A stretch of DNA of 55,914 bases, from NCBI GenBank assembly GCA_045612485.1, contig JAZKZE010000127.1:1-55914 (forward strand), given 5' to 3'. Made by a program: the position numbers and the translations under genes. Shown one piece after another: positions 49,174 to 55,914 of the stretch; the stretch's first letter is position 1, and every line of letters starts with the position of its first letter. Origin of the DNA: RGIG5327 sp045612485. GTDB taxonomy: Bacteria > Verrucomicrobiota > Lentisphaeria > Victivallales > UBA1829. Below the pieces are notes generated by a model that saw only the letters and a list, made by a program, of their open reading frames with translations, had not been told where the DNA came from and made no database searches.

Positions 49174-51021
49174 TTAAATTTTATTTCTCAATTCTACAAT
49201 ACGGGAATTTTCAATGAGTTTTCCGGATTTGCTGTAATTGATTTCAGCAGTTTCTGTAAGCAGAAGTTCTTTACGTTCTTCTTCTGTAAGTTCCTTTGCC
49301 TGCCATTTGCTGTTTTCAAGCTGGAGTTTGAATTTTTCAGGATGAGGATCAAAAGGGGCATCCTCTTCCACTGCGTAGGTAATGGTATCGCTTTTTATGC
49401 GTTTGAAGGTATATCGTCTTGAGGCAGAGAGTTTTTCCCGTATGGAGCAGAGAAAAAGGATTCCGCAATGTCTGCTGTACGCCCAGAGGCTGATAGCTTC
49501 CAAAACCGGCTGTTTCAAGGAGTATTCTTCTGGCAAAAGAAAAATGAGTATATTGCAATCTTCTTCCCGCCAAATTGCGTTGAGATGATGTTCAATTTTT
49601 GTTTTTTCCTGCGGGAAATCAAGATTATACACAGGCAACTCTGTACCTGATTTATCTGCAAAATCCATGCTCTGACTTGCCGGAATAAAAATAACAGGTT
49701 GGAGCTGCATTTTGATAGTCCATTTGCCGCCGAAAAGTTCTTTTTCATGGCAGATAGCGTTTACAATGACAGAAGAAAATGAAAGAATATCAATATTTTC
49801 ATGCAATGCGAAGACCGTTTTTCTGCCGCTGGCAAGCAGATCTTCAATCATATATTTTCCAGTAAAAGTCCGGATTTTACCGAATGTTTCCAACCGGATA
49901 TTGTCAGGAATAATCAGATCTTTATTCATCCCGTTCTGAATGAGAGTAGCTTTTGAGACCGGAAGAGGAGGTGTGTACTCCTCCTCTTCCAGATAAATAT
50001 GTCCCTTAAGCAAAGAAAAATTTTGTGTCTTTTTACAGGAAGAACAGCTTTTCCGGGCAGTGCTGATGAGGAGTTCTACCTTCATTCCCATTTCCGTAAA
50101 ACGGGAAAGCAAAGAGAAAATCTCTTCCAGATTTTCCCTGTTTTCAGCTTCATCACAAGTTTCCATATAAAAAAGGCTTATATTACGTTTATAAAGACAT
50201 TCAAGATGAAGGAAAGGAATCATGCCTTTCCCGAAAAAATACCCCAGAAAAATACAGGATCTATCCGGGGTGTTGCCTAAGACAACAGAAAGTTCATTGG
50301 TAATAATGATTTCAGCATGGGGATATATTTTCAGGTATTCTGTATTGAAAAGATACCAGGAAGGTGTGAAGGAAAAGTAACAGTATAAAGGACAGATATA
50401 GTTGGGGTTTTGAGCAAAGGAGAGAGGTCGTATAACATTTTGTTCTTCCTCCCGGAGAATAATAATAAGACTGCGGATATTGCCATTGGTATCTTTCACC
50501 GCAATATAATCATTCTGAACCGGAAGTTTGTCAAACATAGCATATTCGATATGGGCTTCCTGCCAGGATAATTCTTCTTTGTGAAAGACTTCTTCATTCC
50601 AATTTTCCGTGATGCCGAAAACCGGTGCAAGCTGTCTTGCAATGTGTCCCCACCAGTCTATAGAAATATCCATCCCGGGCAATGAGGGATCTGCCATGGC
50701 AAGACCGGGCAGTAATGTGGAAATATTTTCAATCCTCTTTGCATTCTCATTGCCGGAATAGACTTCAACCAGGGGCTGCGTAGCAATTTCATTTCTGGAA
50801 TCAAAAGGGTGATGCGGTTCATTAAACATGATTTTTTTTCTGTCCGCATCATAGAGGAAGGAATGTTCTCCATCGGGGCGTCCCACTATTGTTTTTGCCA
50901 GTTCTCTGCTGTTGCAGCTGCAGATATAATAATGTGTTTTGGAAATAATATCCAGTTCTTTTTCCCGCCTTTTATGACGTTTCGCACGGGCAATATAGAT
51001 CTCATTCATCATAGCTGTCAT
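49174..51021 (-). CDS. Element replication-associated protein resembling TOPRIM plus RecA folds with decayed motifs
   Basis: The 615-aa protein is not a clear member of any family I know. Residues about 235-315 (AEIIITNELSVVLGN, FLHLECLYKRNISLFYMETC, MGMKVELLIS) follow the strand order of a TOPRIM domain, but its Glu and DxD are replaced. Residues about 370-560 follow an AAA_25/RepA-like ATPase (GRKTVFALHENIDILSFSSV where Walker A should be, LFGGKWTIKMQLQPVIFIPA, then CNILIFLLPEE), with no GKT/S. A CSSCKK motif lies near 340. This fold reading is inference from pattern only. AGGAG is spaced 8 bp before the ATG. It lies between an unknown gene and the SF3 helicase. Confidence 0.6.
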   Translation of the reverse strand: MTAMMNEIYIARAKRHKRREKELDIISKTHYYICSCNSRELAKTIVGRPDGEHSFLYDADRKKIMFNEPHHPFDSRNEIATQPLVEVYSGNENAKRIENISTLLPGLAMADPSLPGMDISIDWWGHIARQLAPVFGITENWNEEVFHKEELSWQEAHIEYAMFDKLPVQNDYIAVKDTNGNIRSLIIILREEEQNVIRPLSFAQNPNYICPLYCYFSFTPSWYLFNTEYLKIYPHAEIIITNELSVVLGNTPDRSCIFLGYFFGKGMIPFLHLECLYKRNISLFYMETCDEAENRENLEEIFSLLSRFTEMGMKVELLISTARKSCSSCKKTQNFSLLKGHIYLEEEEYTPPLPVSKATLIQNGMNKDLIIPDNIRLETFGKIRTFTGKYMIEDLLASGRKTVFALHENIDILSFSSVIVNAICHEKELFGGKWTIKMQLQPVIFIPASQSMDFADKSGTELPVYNLDFPQEKTKIEHHLNAIWREEDCNILIFLLPEEYSLKQPVLEAISLWAYSRHCGILFLCSIREKLSASRRYTFKRIKSDTITYAVEEDAPFDPHPEKFKLQLENSKWQAKELTEEERKELLLTETAEINYSKSGKLIENSRIVELRNKI

Positions 51022-51036
51022 ATAGAAAGCTCCTGA

Positions 51037-51585
51037 TTAAAATAAATAAAGGTCACCATGAATTTCAGGGATCAGACTTTCCCAGAAATAATATTCGGGA
51101 TTTTTTACAAGTTTTTCAACGATGTACCTGTGGATGATGAGAAGCATGAGAGCAGCCCCAAGCAGTTTGCAATTCAACTCGTTGCAGTTTTTAATGAACT
51201 GTACCATGACCTTGCGGTAAAATATTTCCCCTTCCGATATCCCGTCTCTGCTTCCTGGAATAAGAAACTCTGCTTCCCGTTTCAAGATACGCTCATAAAG
51301 ACGTGGCGGGTTAAAGCCATTGATTTCCTGTGCAAGTTTGACAAGACTATCGGAGGAAAAGGGAAGTTCTTTCATTTCTCTTGCCAGAATCATTTGCAAA
51401 GCAGAATTGATCTTTCTTCTGCTTTCCTCATGACCGGGAATCCCGCTATAATTGAGGGCAGCAAGTGAAAAAAGTTTCTCCAGGGTATGGGCGAGATCCG
51501 TTGAAAAAATCTCAGGTGTACCTATGGGGCGGTTTGCCGGGATATTAGCAGAGGCAGTATAAGAGTTGTAATCGTGCAAATACAT
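51037..51585 (-). CDS. Unknown mobile-element protein
   Basis: The 182-aa product from ATG 51585 (AAAGGA upstream) is not recognised. It is mainly helical, with an amphipathic middle (DLAHTLEKLFSLAALNYSG) and a hydrophobic helix near the C-terminus (CKLLGAALMLLIIHRYIVEKL) flanked by charged residues. No catalytic motif is visible. A longer frame starts at 51666, but it overlaps the upstream HTH gene and lacks a better ribosome binding site. It lies 55 bp after that gene and 15 bp before the TOPRIM/RecA-like gene, so it belongs to the replication operon. Confidence 0.65.
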   Translation of the reverse strand: MYLHDYNSYTASANIPANRPIGTPEIFSTDLAHTLEKLFSLAALNYSGIPGHEESRRKINSALQMILAREMKELPFSSDSLVKLAQEINGFNPPRLYERILKREAEFLIPGSRDGISEGEIFYRKVMVQFIKNCNELNCKLLGAALMLLIIHRYIVEKLVKNPEYYFWESLIPEIHGDLYLF

Positions 51586-51640
51586 ATTTTTCCTTTCTTT
51601 TAATGCTGGGAGATTCTCTACGGAATCTCCCTTTATGAGA

Positions 51641-52405
51641 TTATTCATTTTCGGTGTCAGTATCATGGTTTATGCAGAAAAGTTTTTCTACTTTGTCGTT
51701 ATCTGCCTGATGAAACGAAGTGATAAGTTTTATGATCCGTTCTTTGGCGTGAGAAATATCCGCTGCCGGAAGAGCTTTTTTATACTGTTCCAGGCAATTC
51801 AAAAGTGTGTGGACATTTTTAATTTTTTCAGAATATTCCTCAAGAATTTTGGTAAAATCGGTATCCACAGGAATTTTGACATCAAGACAGGAGAGGTACA
51901 ATGTTCCGTTTTCTTCCATCTTGAAATCCCGGATGGCTTTGCGGACATCTTCCACATCGGGGATAATTTTATCCATACCGTTGTTTTCATCAAGCCCTTC
52001 TGCAATATTTTTCATTTTACGCTTGTACCTTGCATAAGTCTGGGCCATACTGTAGATCTTGCTTTCACTGCCGGTGAAGCAATTTTTCAGAATCGGGCGT
52101 ACTGCTGTTTCGGCAGGTGCAAGCTCTTCGGAGATTCCTTCCTGTTTAAGAAAGGAACCAAAACGGTTCAGCCGGTAACAGTAGGTACGTTCAAAATTGA
52201 TACTTTTACAAAATGCATCAAATGTTTTGTAACCATCAATAAGGTAATATTTATTCTCTTTGATTTCGTAGAGAATTTTTGCCAGTTTTGCGATTCTGTT
52301 CGTTTCTGTTTTGAACAGTTCTTTGTGCTCCGCATAAATTTTCCGCTCATTTTCAGTAAAGTTGGCGGCGGTTTTTTCGGGGGGATTTACCTGTGCATTG
52401 CTCAT
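51641..52405 (-). CDS. KfrA/ParB-like HTH protein of the mobile element
   Basis: The 254-aa protein opens the element operon. Residues about 30-85 (RIAKLAKILYEIKENKYYLI, DGYKTFDAFCKSINFERTYC, YRLNRF) match the putative HTH module of plasmid- and phage-borne proteins that read ALxEIRxxRLYR...TFEEYCRERWG...AYRLI. The segment after it, APAETAVRPILK, matches the NExQARPL block that follows in those proteins. The C-terminal half is coiled-coil-like and charged. It probably binds DNA as operon regulator or partition factor. AAGGAG precedes the ATG, and a consensus promoter lies 63 bp upstream. Confidence 0.72.
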   Translation of the reverse strand: MSNAQVNPPEKTAANFTENERKIYAEHKELFKTETNRIAKLAKILYEIKENKYYLIDGYKTFDAFCKSINFERTYCYRLNRFGSFLKQEGISEELAPAETAVRPILKNCFTGSESKIYSMAQTYARYKRKMKNIAEGLDENNGMDKIIPDVEDVRKAIRDFKMEENGTLYLSCLDVKIPVDTDFTKILEEYSEKIKNVHTLLNCLEQYKKALPAADISHAKERIIKLITSFHQADNDKVEKLFCINHDTDTENE

Positions 52406-52467
52406 GATGTACTCCTTTTTTATGTGGGTTATTGTTTTTTCGGGCAGTTTGTCTCCCTTTCACTGAT

Positions 52468-52495
52468 AATATACACTATTTTTTAATATAGTCAA
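52468..52495 (-). promoter_or_regulatory. Predicted sigma70 promoter of the element replication operon
   Basis: On the minus strand TTGACT (52495-52490), 16 bp, TATATT (52473-52468). Confidence 0.75.
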
Positions 52496-52536
52496 TATAA
52501 GTTGTTTATAGTAAATTGCTTGCATACTCTTATATG

Positions 52537-52564
52537 CGACACAATAAAATAAAAATTATTGTCG
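52537..52564. promoter_or_regulatory. Candidate operator: interrupted inverted repeat in the divergent control region
   Basis: CGACACAATAA (52537-52547) faces TTATTGTCG (52556-52564), complementary apart from two extra bases (AC) in the left arm. It ends 3 bp before the -35 box of the plus-strand promoter and 41 bp behind the minus-strand -35 box. It would suit a repressor acting on both. Confidence 0.45.
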
Positions 52565-52567
52565 TAC

Positions 52568-52595
52568 TTGACATTTGTAAAAAAGATGGTATTTT
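52568..52595 (+). promoter_or_regulatory. Predicted sigma70 promoter of the divergent 461-aa gene
   Basis: TTGACA (52568-52573), 16 bp, TATTTT (52590-52595). A longer open frame starts upstream of and inside this promoter, so the ATG at 52619 with GGGAG is the likely start. Confidence 0.75.
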
Positions 52596-52618
52596 ATCAG
52601 TCAAACAGGGAGATTTTG

Positions 52619-54004
52619 ATGAAAATACCTACCGAAAATTTTGAATTGGATACATTCTGGAAAAACACCTCTCTGGAGGAGCTTTGCCAGATGACAAGTT
52701 TTGATTTCGCTGATAAGATGGCAAGCTATCTTATCAGCAATAAAGGTATTTACGATAACTATGTGGAAAAACGACAAGAAGTTTTACCCGGAGAATTAAA
52801 TTACCTTTTTGTTGTTTGTTCTCTTATATTCCGTGAAAATCCCGATGCATTGCATTTCCTGAAGAGATTTACTGCTGGTGACCATAAAATCAAAATGGAG
52901 GCAAAAAAATTGTTACGGAGTTTGGAGATTGAAGAAAAATTACAGAAGGAATATAAAAAACTCAATAAAAAGAAAAATTTGAGGAAAATGCATCGGAATC
53001 ATGATGCCTTTGTTGCTTTATATGAACGTATTGCCAGGGAAAAACATATTTCCATAGCTTTGGAATTGGGGAAAATCGGAAATTTTGACCATAAAAATCC
53101 GGAGAATAAACGAAAATATACCACATGGAGAAGACGTTTTGAACGCTGGCGTATAAAGTATGAAAAAGATGTCATTGGATATGGAAAATGGCCCTCTGCC
53201 GAGTTTTGTAAATTTCTCACGATGCTTTCATATAAATTTGTTCAACTGGAGCCTGCCGGTTTTGTTTTGATGCGAACACTTGATTCAGATCCCCGGGTCA
53301 ATATTATCAGAAGGTATGCAGTTAATGTTTTGCGTCATACCGGGGAAGATGAATTATTACCGGAATTTTTATCACCGAGAGATGAAAAAAGATATGAAAA
53401 ATTACTGAAGAAAAAAGAGTTGTCTTACAGTGAAGAAAAAGAACTTTTCCGGTTAAAATTAAAACGTATCCGAAAGAAAGATGAAGAATTATTCAAAGAA
53501 TTCCTTCCGGAAGAATTTCAGACTTCTCATAAGGAAATTTATCAGCGCGGGGCACTTCTGGGATATTTGGGATTTATCCGGAAACTTCATTGGAAATATG
53601 CCGGTTTTGAGAAAGTTTTTTTAGAAGAAAGTGCCAGATATGGCAGAATCCTTGCCCGACGGGATTTGATTTTTGCCAATGGAAAAATTATTCAGAAAGG
53701 TGCAATTCTGGAAAAGATCCGGTTTCGTATATGGCGTGATGAAAATGGAGTAGATTTTCTTGCATCTGTAGAGAATTTTGCAATATGCAGCAAATATGAA
53801 TATACCTTTCTTTATTCGTCAAATGTTGATGTACTTGTAGTGGAACTGGAAATCAATGCTGAAAGGTTCTTTGCTTTTATGAGAAAGGGACTTCTTTCTT
53901 TGGTTGGAGATCAGCTTGAATTACAATTCAAGGGAAATAAATATATACCGGTATTTGTAAAATATCTGCCTCCGGAAAGAAAGAACAATAATAATTTATG
54001 TTAA
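52619..54004 (+). CDS. Unknown basic protein divergent from the element operon
   Basis: The 461-aa protein is not recognised. It is very rich in Lys, Glu and Arg with low-complexity charged helices (KLNKKKNLRKMHRNHDAFVA, EKRYEKLLKKKELSYSEEKE). The middle (KYTTWRRRFERWRIKYEKDV) is strongly basic and could contact nucleic acid. The region after it (RVNIIRRYAVNVLRHTGEDE) looks like a HEAT-type helical pair. A beta-rich part near residue 385 (KIRFRIWRDENGVDFLASVE) ends the protein. I find no tyrosine- or serine-recombinase catalytic set. It is AT-rich like the element operon and shares its control region, so I assign it to the mobile element. Confidence 0.7.
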   Translation: MKIPTENFELDTFWKNTSLEELCQMTSFDFADKMASYLISNKGIYDNYVEKRQEVLPGELNYLFVVCSLIFRENPDALHFLKRFTAGDHKIKMEAKKLLRSLEIEEKLQKEYKKLNKKKNLRKMHRNHDAFVALYERIAREKHISIALELGKIGNFDHKNPENKRKYTTWRRRFERWRIKYEKDVIGYGKWPSAEFCKFLTMLSYKFVQLEPAGFVLMRTLDSDPRVNIIRRYAVNVLRHTGEDELLPEFLSPRDEKRYEKLLKKKELSYSEEKELFRLKLKRIRKKDEELFKEFLPEEFQTSHKEIYQRGALLGYLGFIRKLHWKYAGFEKVFLEESARYGRILARRDLIFANGKIIQKGAILEKIRFRIWRDENGVDFLASVENFAICSKYEYTFLYSSNVDVLVVELEINAERFFAFMRKGLLSLVGDQLELQFKGNKYIPVFVKYLPPERKNNNNLC

Positions 54005-54006
54005 AG

Positions 54007-54360
54007 TCAGAATTTTTCCATAATCATTTGAGATACGCTCAAATCAACTACCTGATCATTCTTGAACACAACGCCTTCGGACTCCAACAGACGTCTTTGA
54101 GCCTCAATGCCGCCAAACGCATATGATCGTGAAAGCTGCCCTTGAGCATTGACCACCCGATGACAGGGAATATGTTCCGGATCAGGATTGCTATGAAGAA
54201 TATTCCCTACTACCCGGGCAAAGTTTCTGTTTCCCAAATACAAGGCAATCTGCCCATAGGTGGCAACTTTTCCCGGTGGAATGCTCTTCACAAATTCATA
54301 CACTTTGTCAGACATCACTATCGATTTCAATCGCAACATACCATTAAATCCGATATTCAC
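54007..54360 (-). CDS. MGMT-family (methylated-DNA-cysteine methyltransferase-like) DNA repair protein
   Basis: The product is the C-terminal MGMT/ATL domain alone, about 100-117 aa. VYEFVKSIPPGKVATYGQIA is the HTH start, RVVGNILHSNP the recognition part, and IPCHRVVNAQGQL contains the PCHR active-site cysteine, so a methyl-transfer role is possible. AFGGIEAQRRLLESEGVVF is the usual end. It lacks the N-terminal domain of Ada/Ogt, as in many short MGMT-like proteins. Start choice is open: ATG 54360 overlaps the upstream gene by 17 bp, and ATG 54315 (MSDKVYEF) fits the family start better, but neither has a clear Shine-Dalgarno sequence. It is coupled to the nuclease-domain gene upstream. Confidence 0.87.
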   Translation of the reverse strand: MNIGFNGMLRLKSIVMSDKVYEFVKSIPPGKVATYGQIALYLGNRNFARVVGNILHSNPDPEHIPCHRVVNAQGQLSRSYAFGGIEAQRRLLESEGVVFKNDQVVDLSVSQMIMEKF

Positions 54361-55914
54361 AATTTAAAATCATTGTTGAAATCAAAAATCCATCATTGTT
54401 TGCGGATCTAGCTTGTTCTTCAAGTTGAGCTTGGGCCTCTTCTTTATCATTATGCCACATGTTGGTCACAGGAGAGGATTTTGATTGGAACCACCCGACA
54501 AGCAGAATTCCTGAATCAGCACCGCCACTCCCCATGTATTTATCAATCAATTGTGTTTGCATTGCATTTGTCGCCGTGCGATTCCAACTGCCTTTTACTT
54601 CAATACATAAAGTTATTTTTTGATCATTGGAAGAAAGAGCAGTAATCCAAATATCAGTTCGAGAACCAGAGTCTCCGGATCTGCCGCGATTTAGCTGGAC
54701 CTCTCTATTTATAACGATCCGAGAATCAACAAGACGTTCTTTCAAAAATGATGCAAGATGATCAGAGAAACACTCTTCATCTTTATGAGTAATCGAATTA
54801 TTGATACAATTCCATAAATCCTCTACACGAGGAGTTTCTTTTCCTGTCAAATAAATTTGGTAAGCGTCAAGGACATCAAGAACAGTTGTCATCAAATCAG
54901 TCGGAGTATTAATAATAACTCCTTGCTTTGAGCTATCAATAATTTTTTTAATTTCTTCAACTTCATACTGTGGATTCAGCATTTTTAATTCTTTTTTTCG
55001 AGTTCTCTTTATGACATCATCAAACTCTTTGCTTTCAAGGAAGTGGCTGGCAATATTTTGCAAGGCTGATACAGCCCCTATATTTGGCCAATCAACTATT
55101 ATATTGAGAATTTCGCCTATAAAATCGTAAATATCATCAAGACGAGTCGGAGAATAACACCCATCGTGATGTGGCTTCTCGGCATAAGGGTAATTACTAT
55201 GAAGCCATATATAAAAACTTGTTAACTGACCTAATTTTGTATTTCTAAAAAGCTTTGATACATATTTTGAATAGCGGTTAATAGGAATTATATCGCAAAG
55301 CCATTCTTTCCCCCAAGATGGCTTTTGTTGAATCTGCTCTATGAACATATCAATTTTTTCTGGGAAAAAGGCAAATACCAGTACCGATATGCGATTTCCC
55401 CAAACCGTAATATCTTGTCCCAGAGGAAGTACTTCTGTTACTATATAGTTTTTGACTGTTTGCGGAGAGAATTTATTGATTTGTTCCAGAAGAGAATATT
55501 TTGCATGGTCATCCAAATTCCATGTCATACTAATTTTTGCTATCTGTTGACAAAAATCATCGCTCATACAATAACCATATTTATCAAGGTTCACTAAAGA
55601 GCCATGTGCCAAATCTTCTTCAATCTTTTTAAGCATAGTTTCAGAAAAAACTGAGGGGTGAATGCGAAACACTTGCTCCAGCAATGGAGTTAAAATATCT
55701 TTGCCGTCACATTGTGAATAGCAGATAATCTCTAGCAGATATTTTTCCCAAACATCTTCTGAAAAACTTTCAAAATCCTCTTTGACTTCAGTATAAACCA
55801 TGTAAAAGGCTCTTGGAAGCAATGGATATAGACGGTTATATTCGTGCTTGGGAACATCTTCTATTGCTTCCAAATATTTTTTTGCCGAAACAGCAAGCAT
55901 CTTTTGTTCTTCGG
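54344..55914 (-). CDS. Large protein with C-terminal PD-(D/E)XK nuclease domain, 5' end beyond window
   Basis: The frame is open to the window edge with no stop, so the 518 residues from the first visible Met are probably an internal part. Most of it is a long helical repeat-like region (LLPRAFYMVYTEVKEDFESF, LLEQVFRIHPSVFSETMLKK). From about residue 375 a restriction-endonuclease-like domain is clear: EECFSDHLASFLKERL, the metal-binding Asp in GSRTDIWITAL, the ExK motif in LCIEVKGSWNRTATNAM, then TQLIDKYMG and SGILLVGWFQ. Domains of this type end large STAND/NTPase-like proteins in bacterial defence loci. An anti-phage role is an inference. The MGMT-family gene overlaps its end. Confidence 0.75.
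   Translation of the reverse strand, partial: EEQKMLAVSAKKYLEAIEDVPKHEYNRLYPLLPRAFYMVYTEVKEDFESFSEDVWEKYLLEIICYSQCDGKDILTPLLEQVFRIHPSVFSETMLKKIEEDLAHGSLVNLDKYGYCMSDDFCQQIAKISMTWNLDDHAKYSLLEQINKFSPQTVKNYIVTEVLPLGQDITVWGNRISVLVFAFFPEKIDMFIEQIQQKPSWGKEWLCDIIPINRYSKYVSKLFRNTKLGQLTSFYIWLHSNYPYAEKPHHDGCYSPTRLDDIYDFIGEILNIIVDWPNIGAVSALQNIASHFLESKEFDDVIKRTRKKELKMLNPQYEVEEIKKIIDSSKQGVIINTPTDLMTTVLDVLDAYQIYLTGKETPRVEDLWNCINNSITHKDEECFSDHLASFLKERLVDSRIVINREVQLNRGRSGDSGSRTDIWITALSSNDQKITLCIEVKGSWNRTATNAMQTQLIDKYMGSGGADSGILLVGWFQSKSSPVTNMWHNDKEEAQAQLEEQARSANNDGFLISTMILNCEYRI

Noticed and set aside
46919..54004. tRNA 3' end as attachment site of the mobile element
   Set aside because: I looked for a second copy of the CCTGCCCCCGCTACCA end downstream and saw none up to the window end, and no integrase. 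The link stays unproven; the right end may lie beyond the window.
1..55914. CRISPR arrays, rRNA genes and known insertion sequences
   Set aside because: No regularly spaced repeats, no rRNA-like conserved segments and no transposase motifs were seen on either strand.

Overview
The window reads as a chromosomal segment of a gut-type member of the Lentisphaerota (Victivallales-like, PVC superphylum). This is an inference from gene content: two type II/IV prepilin-like proteins with the N-terminal FTLIELLVVIAII signature but no Gly at -1, two secreted DUF4838 proteins with CBM9-like tails, and fermentative indolepyruvate oxidoreductase and uronate genes. Housekeeping promoters are easy to read and share a sigma70 form (TTGACA/TTGACT, 16-17 bp, TATATT or TAAATT). 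Several of them lie on top of upstream alternative start codons and so fix the true starts.

Left part (1-21.8 kb), mostly housekeeping. It holds a partial secreted S41-like protein behind purE, a Gfo/Idh/MocA oxidoreductase, a GNAT-Maf fusion, and an MsbA-type ABC exporter followed by a three-gene catabolic set (Ldh2-type dehydrogenase, HpcH/HpaI aldolase, D-2-hydroxyacid dehydrogenase). Next come acpP-fabF and a tightly overlapped LysM lipoprotein-phoH-pgpH-ybeY-corC operon. The part ends with an RsmB-like methyltransferase plus a rhomboid pseudoprotease, a PflA-like radical SAM protein and a Na/phosphate symporter.

Middle part (22-46.7 kb), sugar, aryl-acid and metal metabolism. Two units of the same design face each other across it. 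The plus-strand unit is a GntR-LacI hybrid regulator, a pseudopilin and a DUF4838 protein. The minus-strand unit is a LacI regulator, a pseudopilin, a large secreted glycosidase-like protein, a secreted alpha/beta-hydrolase-fold protein and a short DUF4838 protein. They look like the PVC counterpart of polysaccharide utilisation loci. Between them lie a CopA-type copper ATPase, a metallophosphoesterase with a second Gfo/Idh oxidoreductase, an iorA-iorB-paaK-ACT cluster (2-oxoacid to aryl-CoA to aryl acid), uxaC and nagB. The first pseudopilin carries an in-frame 156-bp insertion that duplicates its FTLIEL processing site and contains two hairpins. I consider this the most unusual signal in the window.

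Right part (46.9-55.9 kb), accessory. An initiator tRNA-Met with its own promoter and terminator is followed by about 0.6 kb of structured noncoding DNA. A four-gene minus-strand operon comes next: a KfrA/ParB-like HTH protein, an unknown protein, a protein resembling TOPRIM plus RecA folds with decayed catalytic motifs, and a D5/P4-type SF3 helicase. From a shared control region a divergent gene encodes a 461-aa basic protein I do not recognise. This looks like the replication module of an integrated plasmid or phage satellite, and no integrase is visible. The window ends with an MGMT-family protein and a large PD-(D/E)XK nuclease-domain protein that runs off the edge, suggesting a defence-type neighbourhood.
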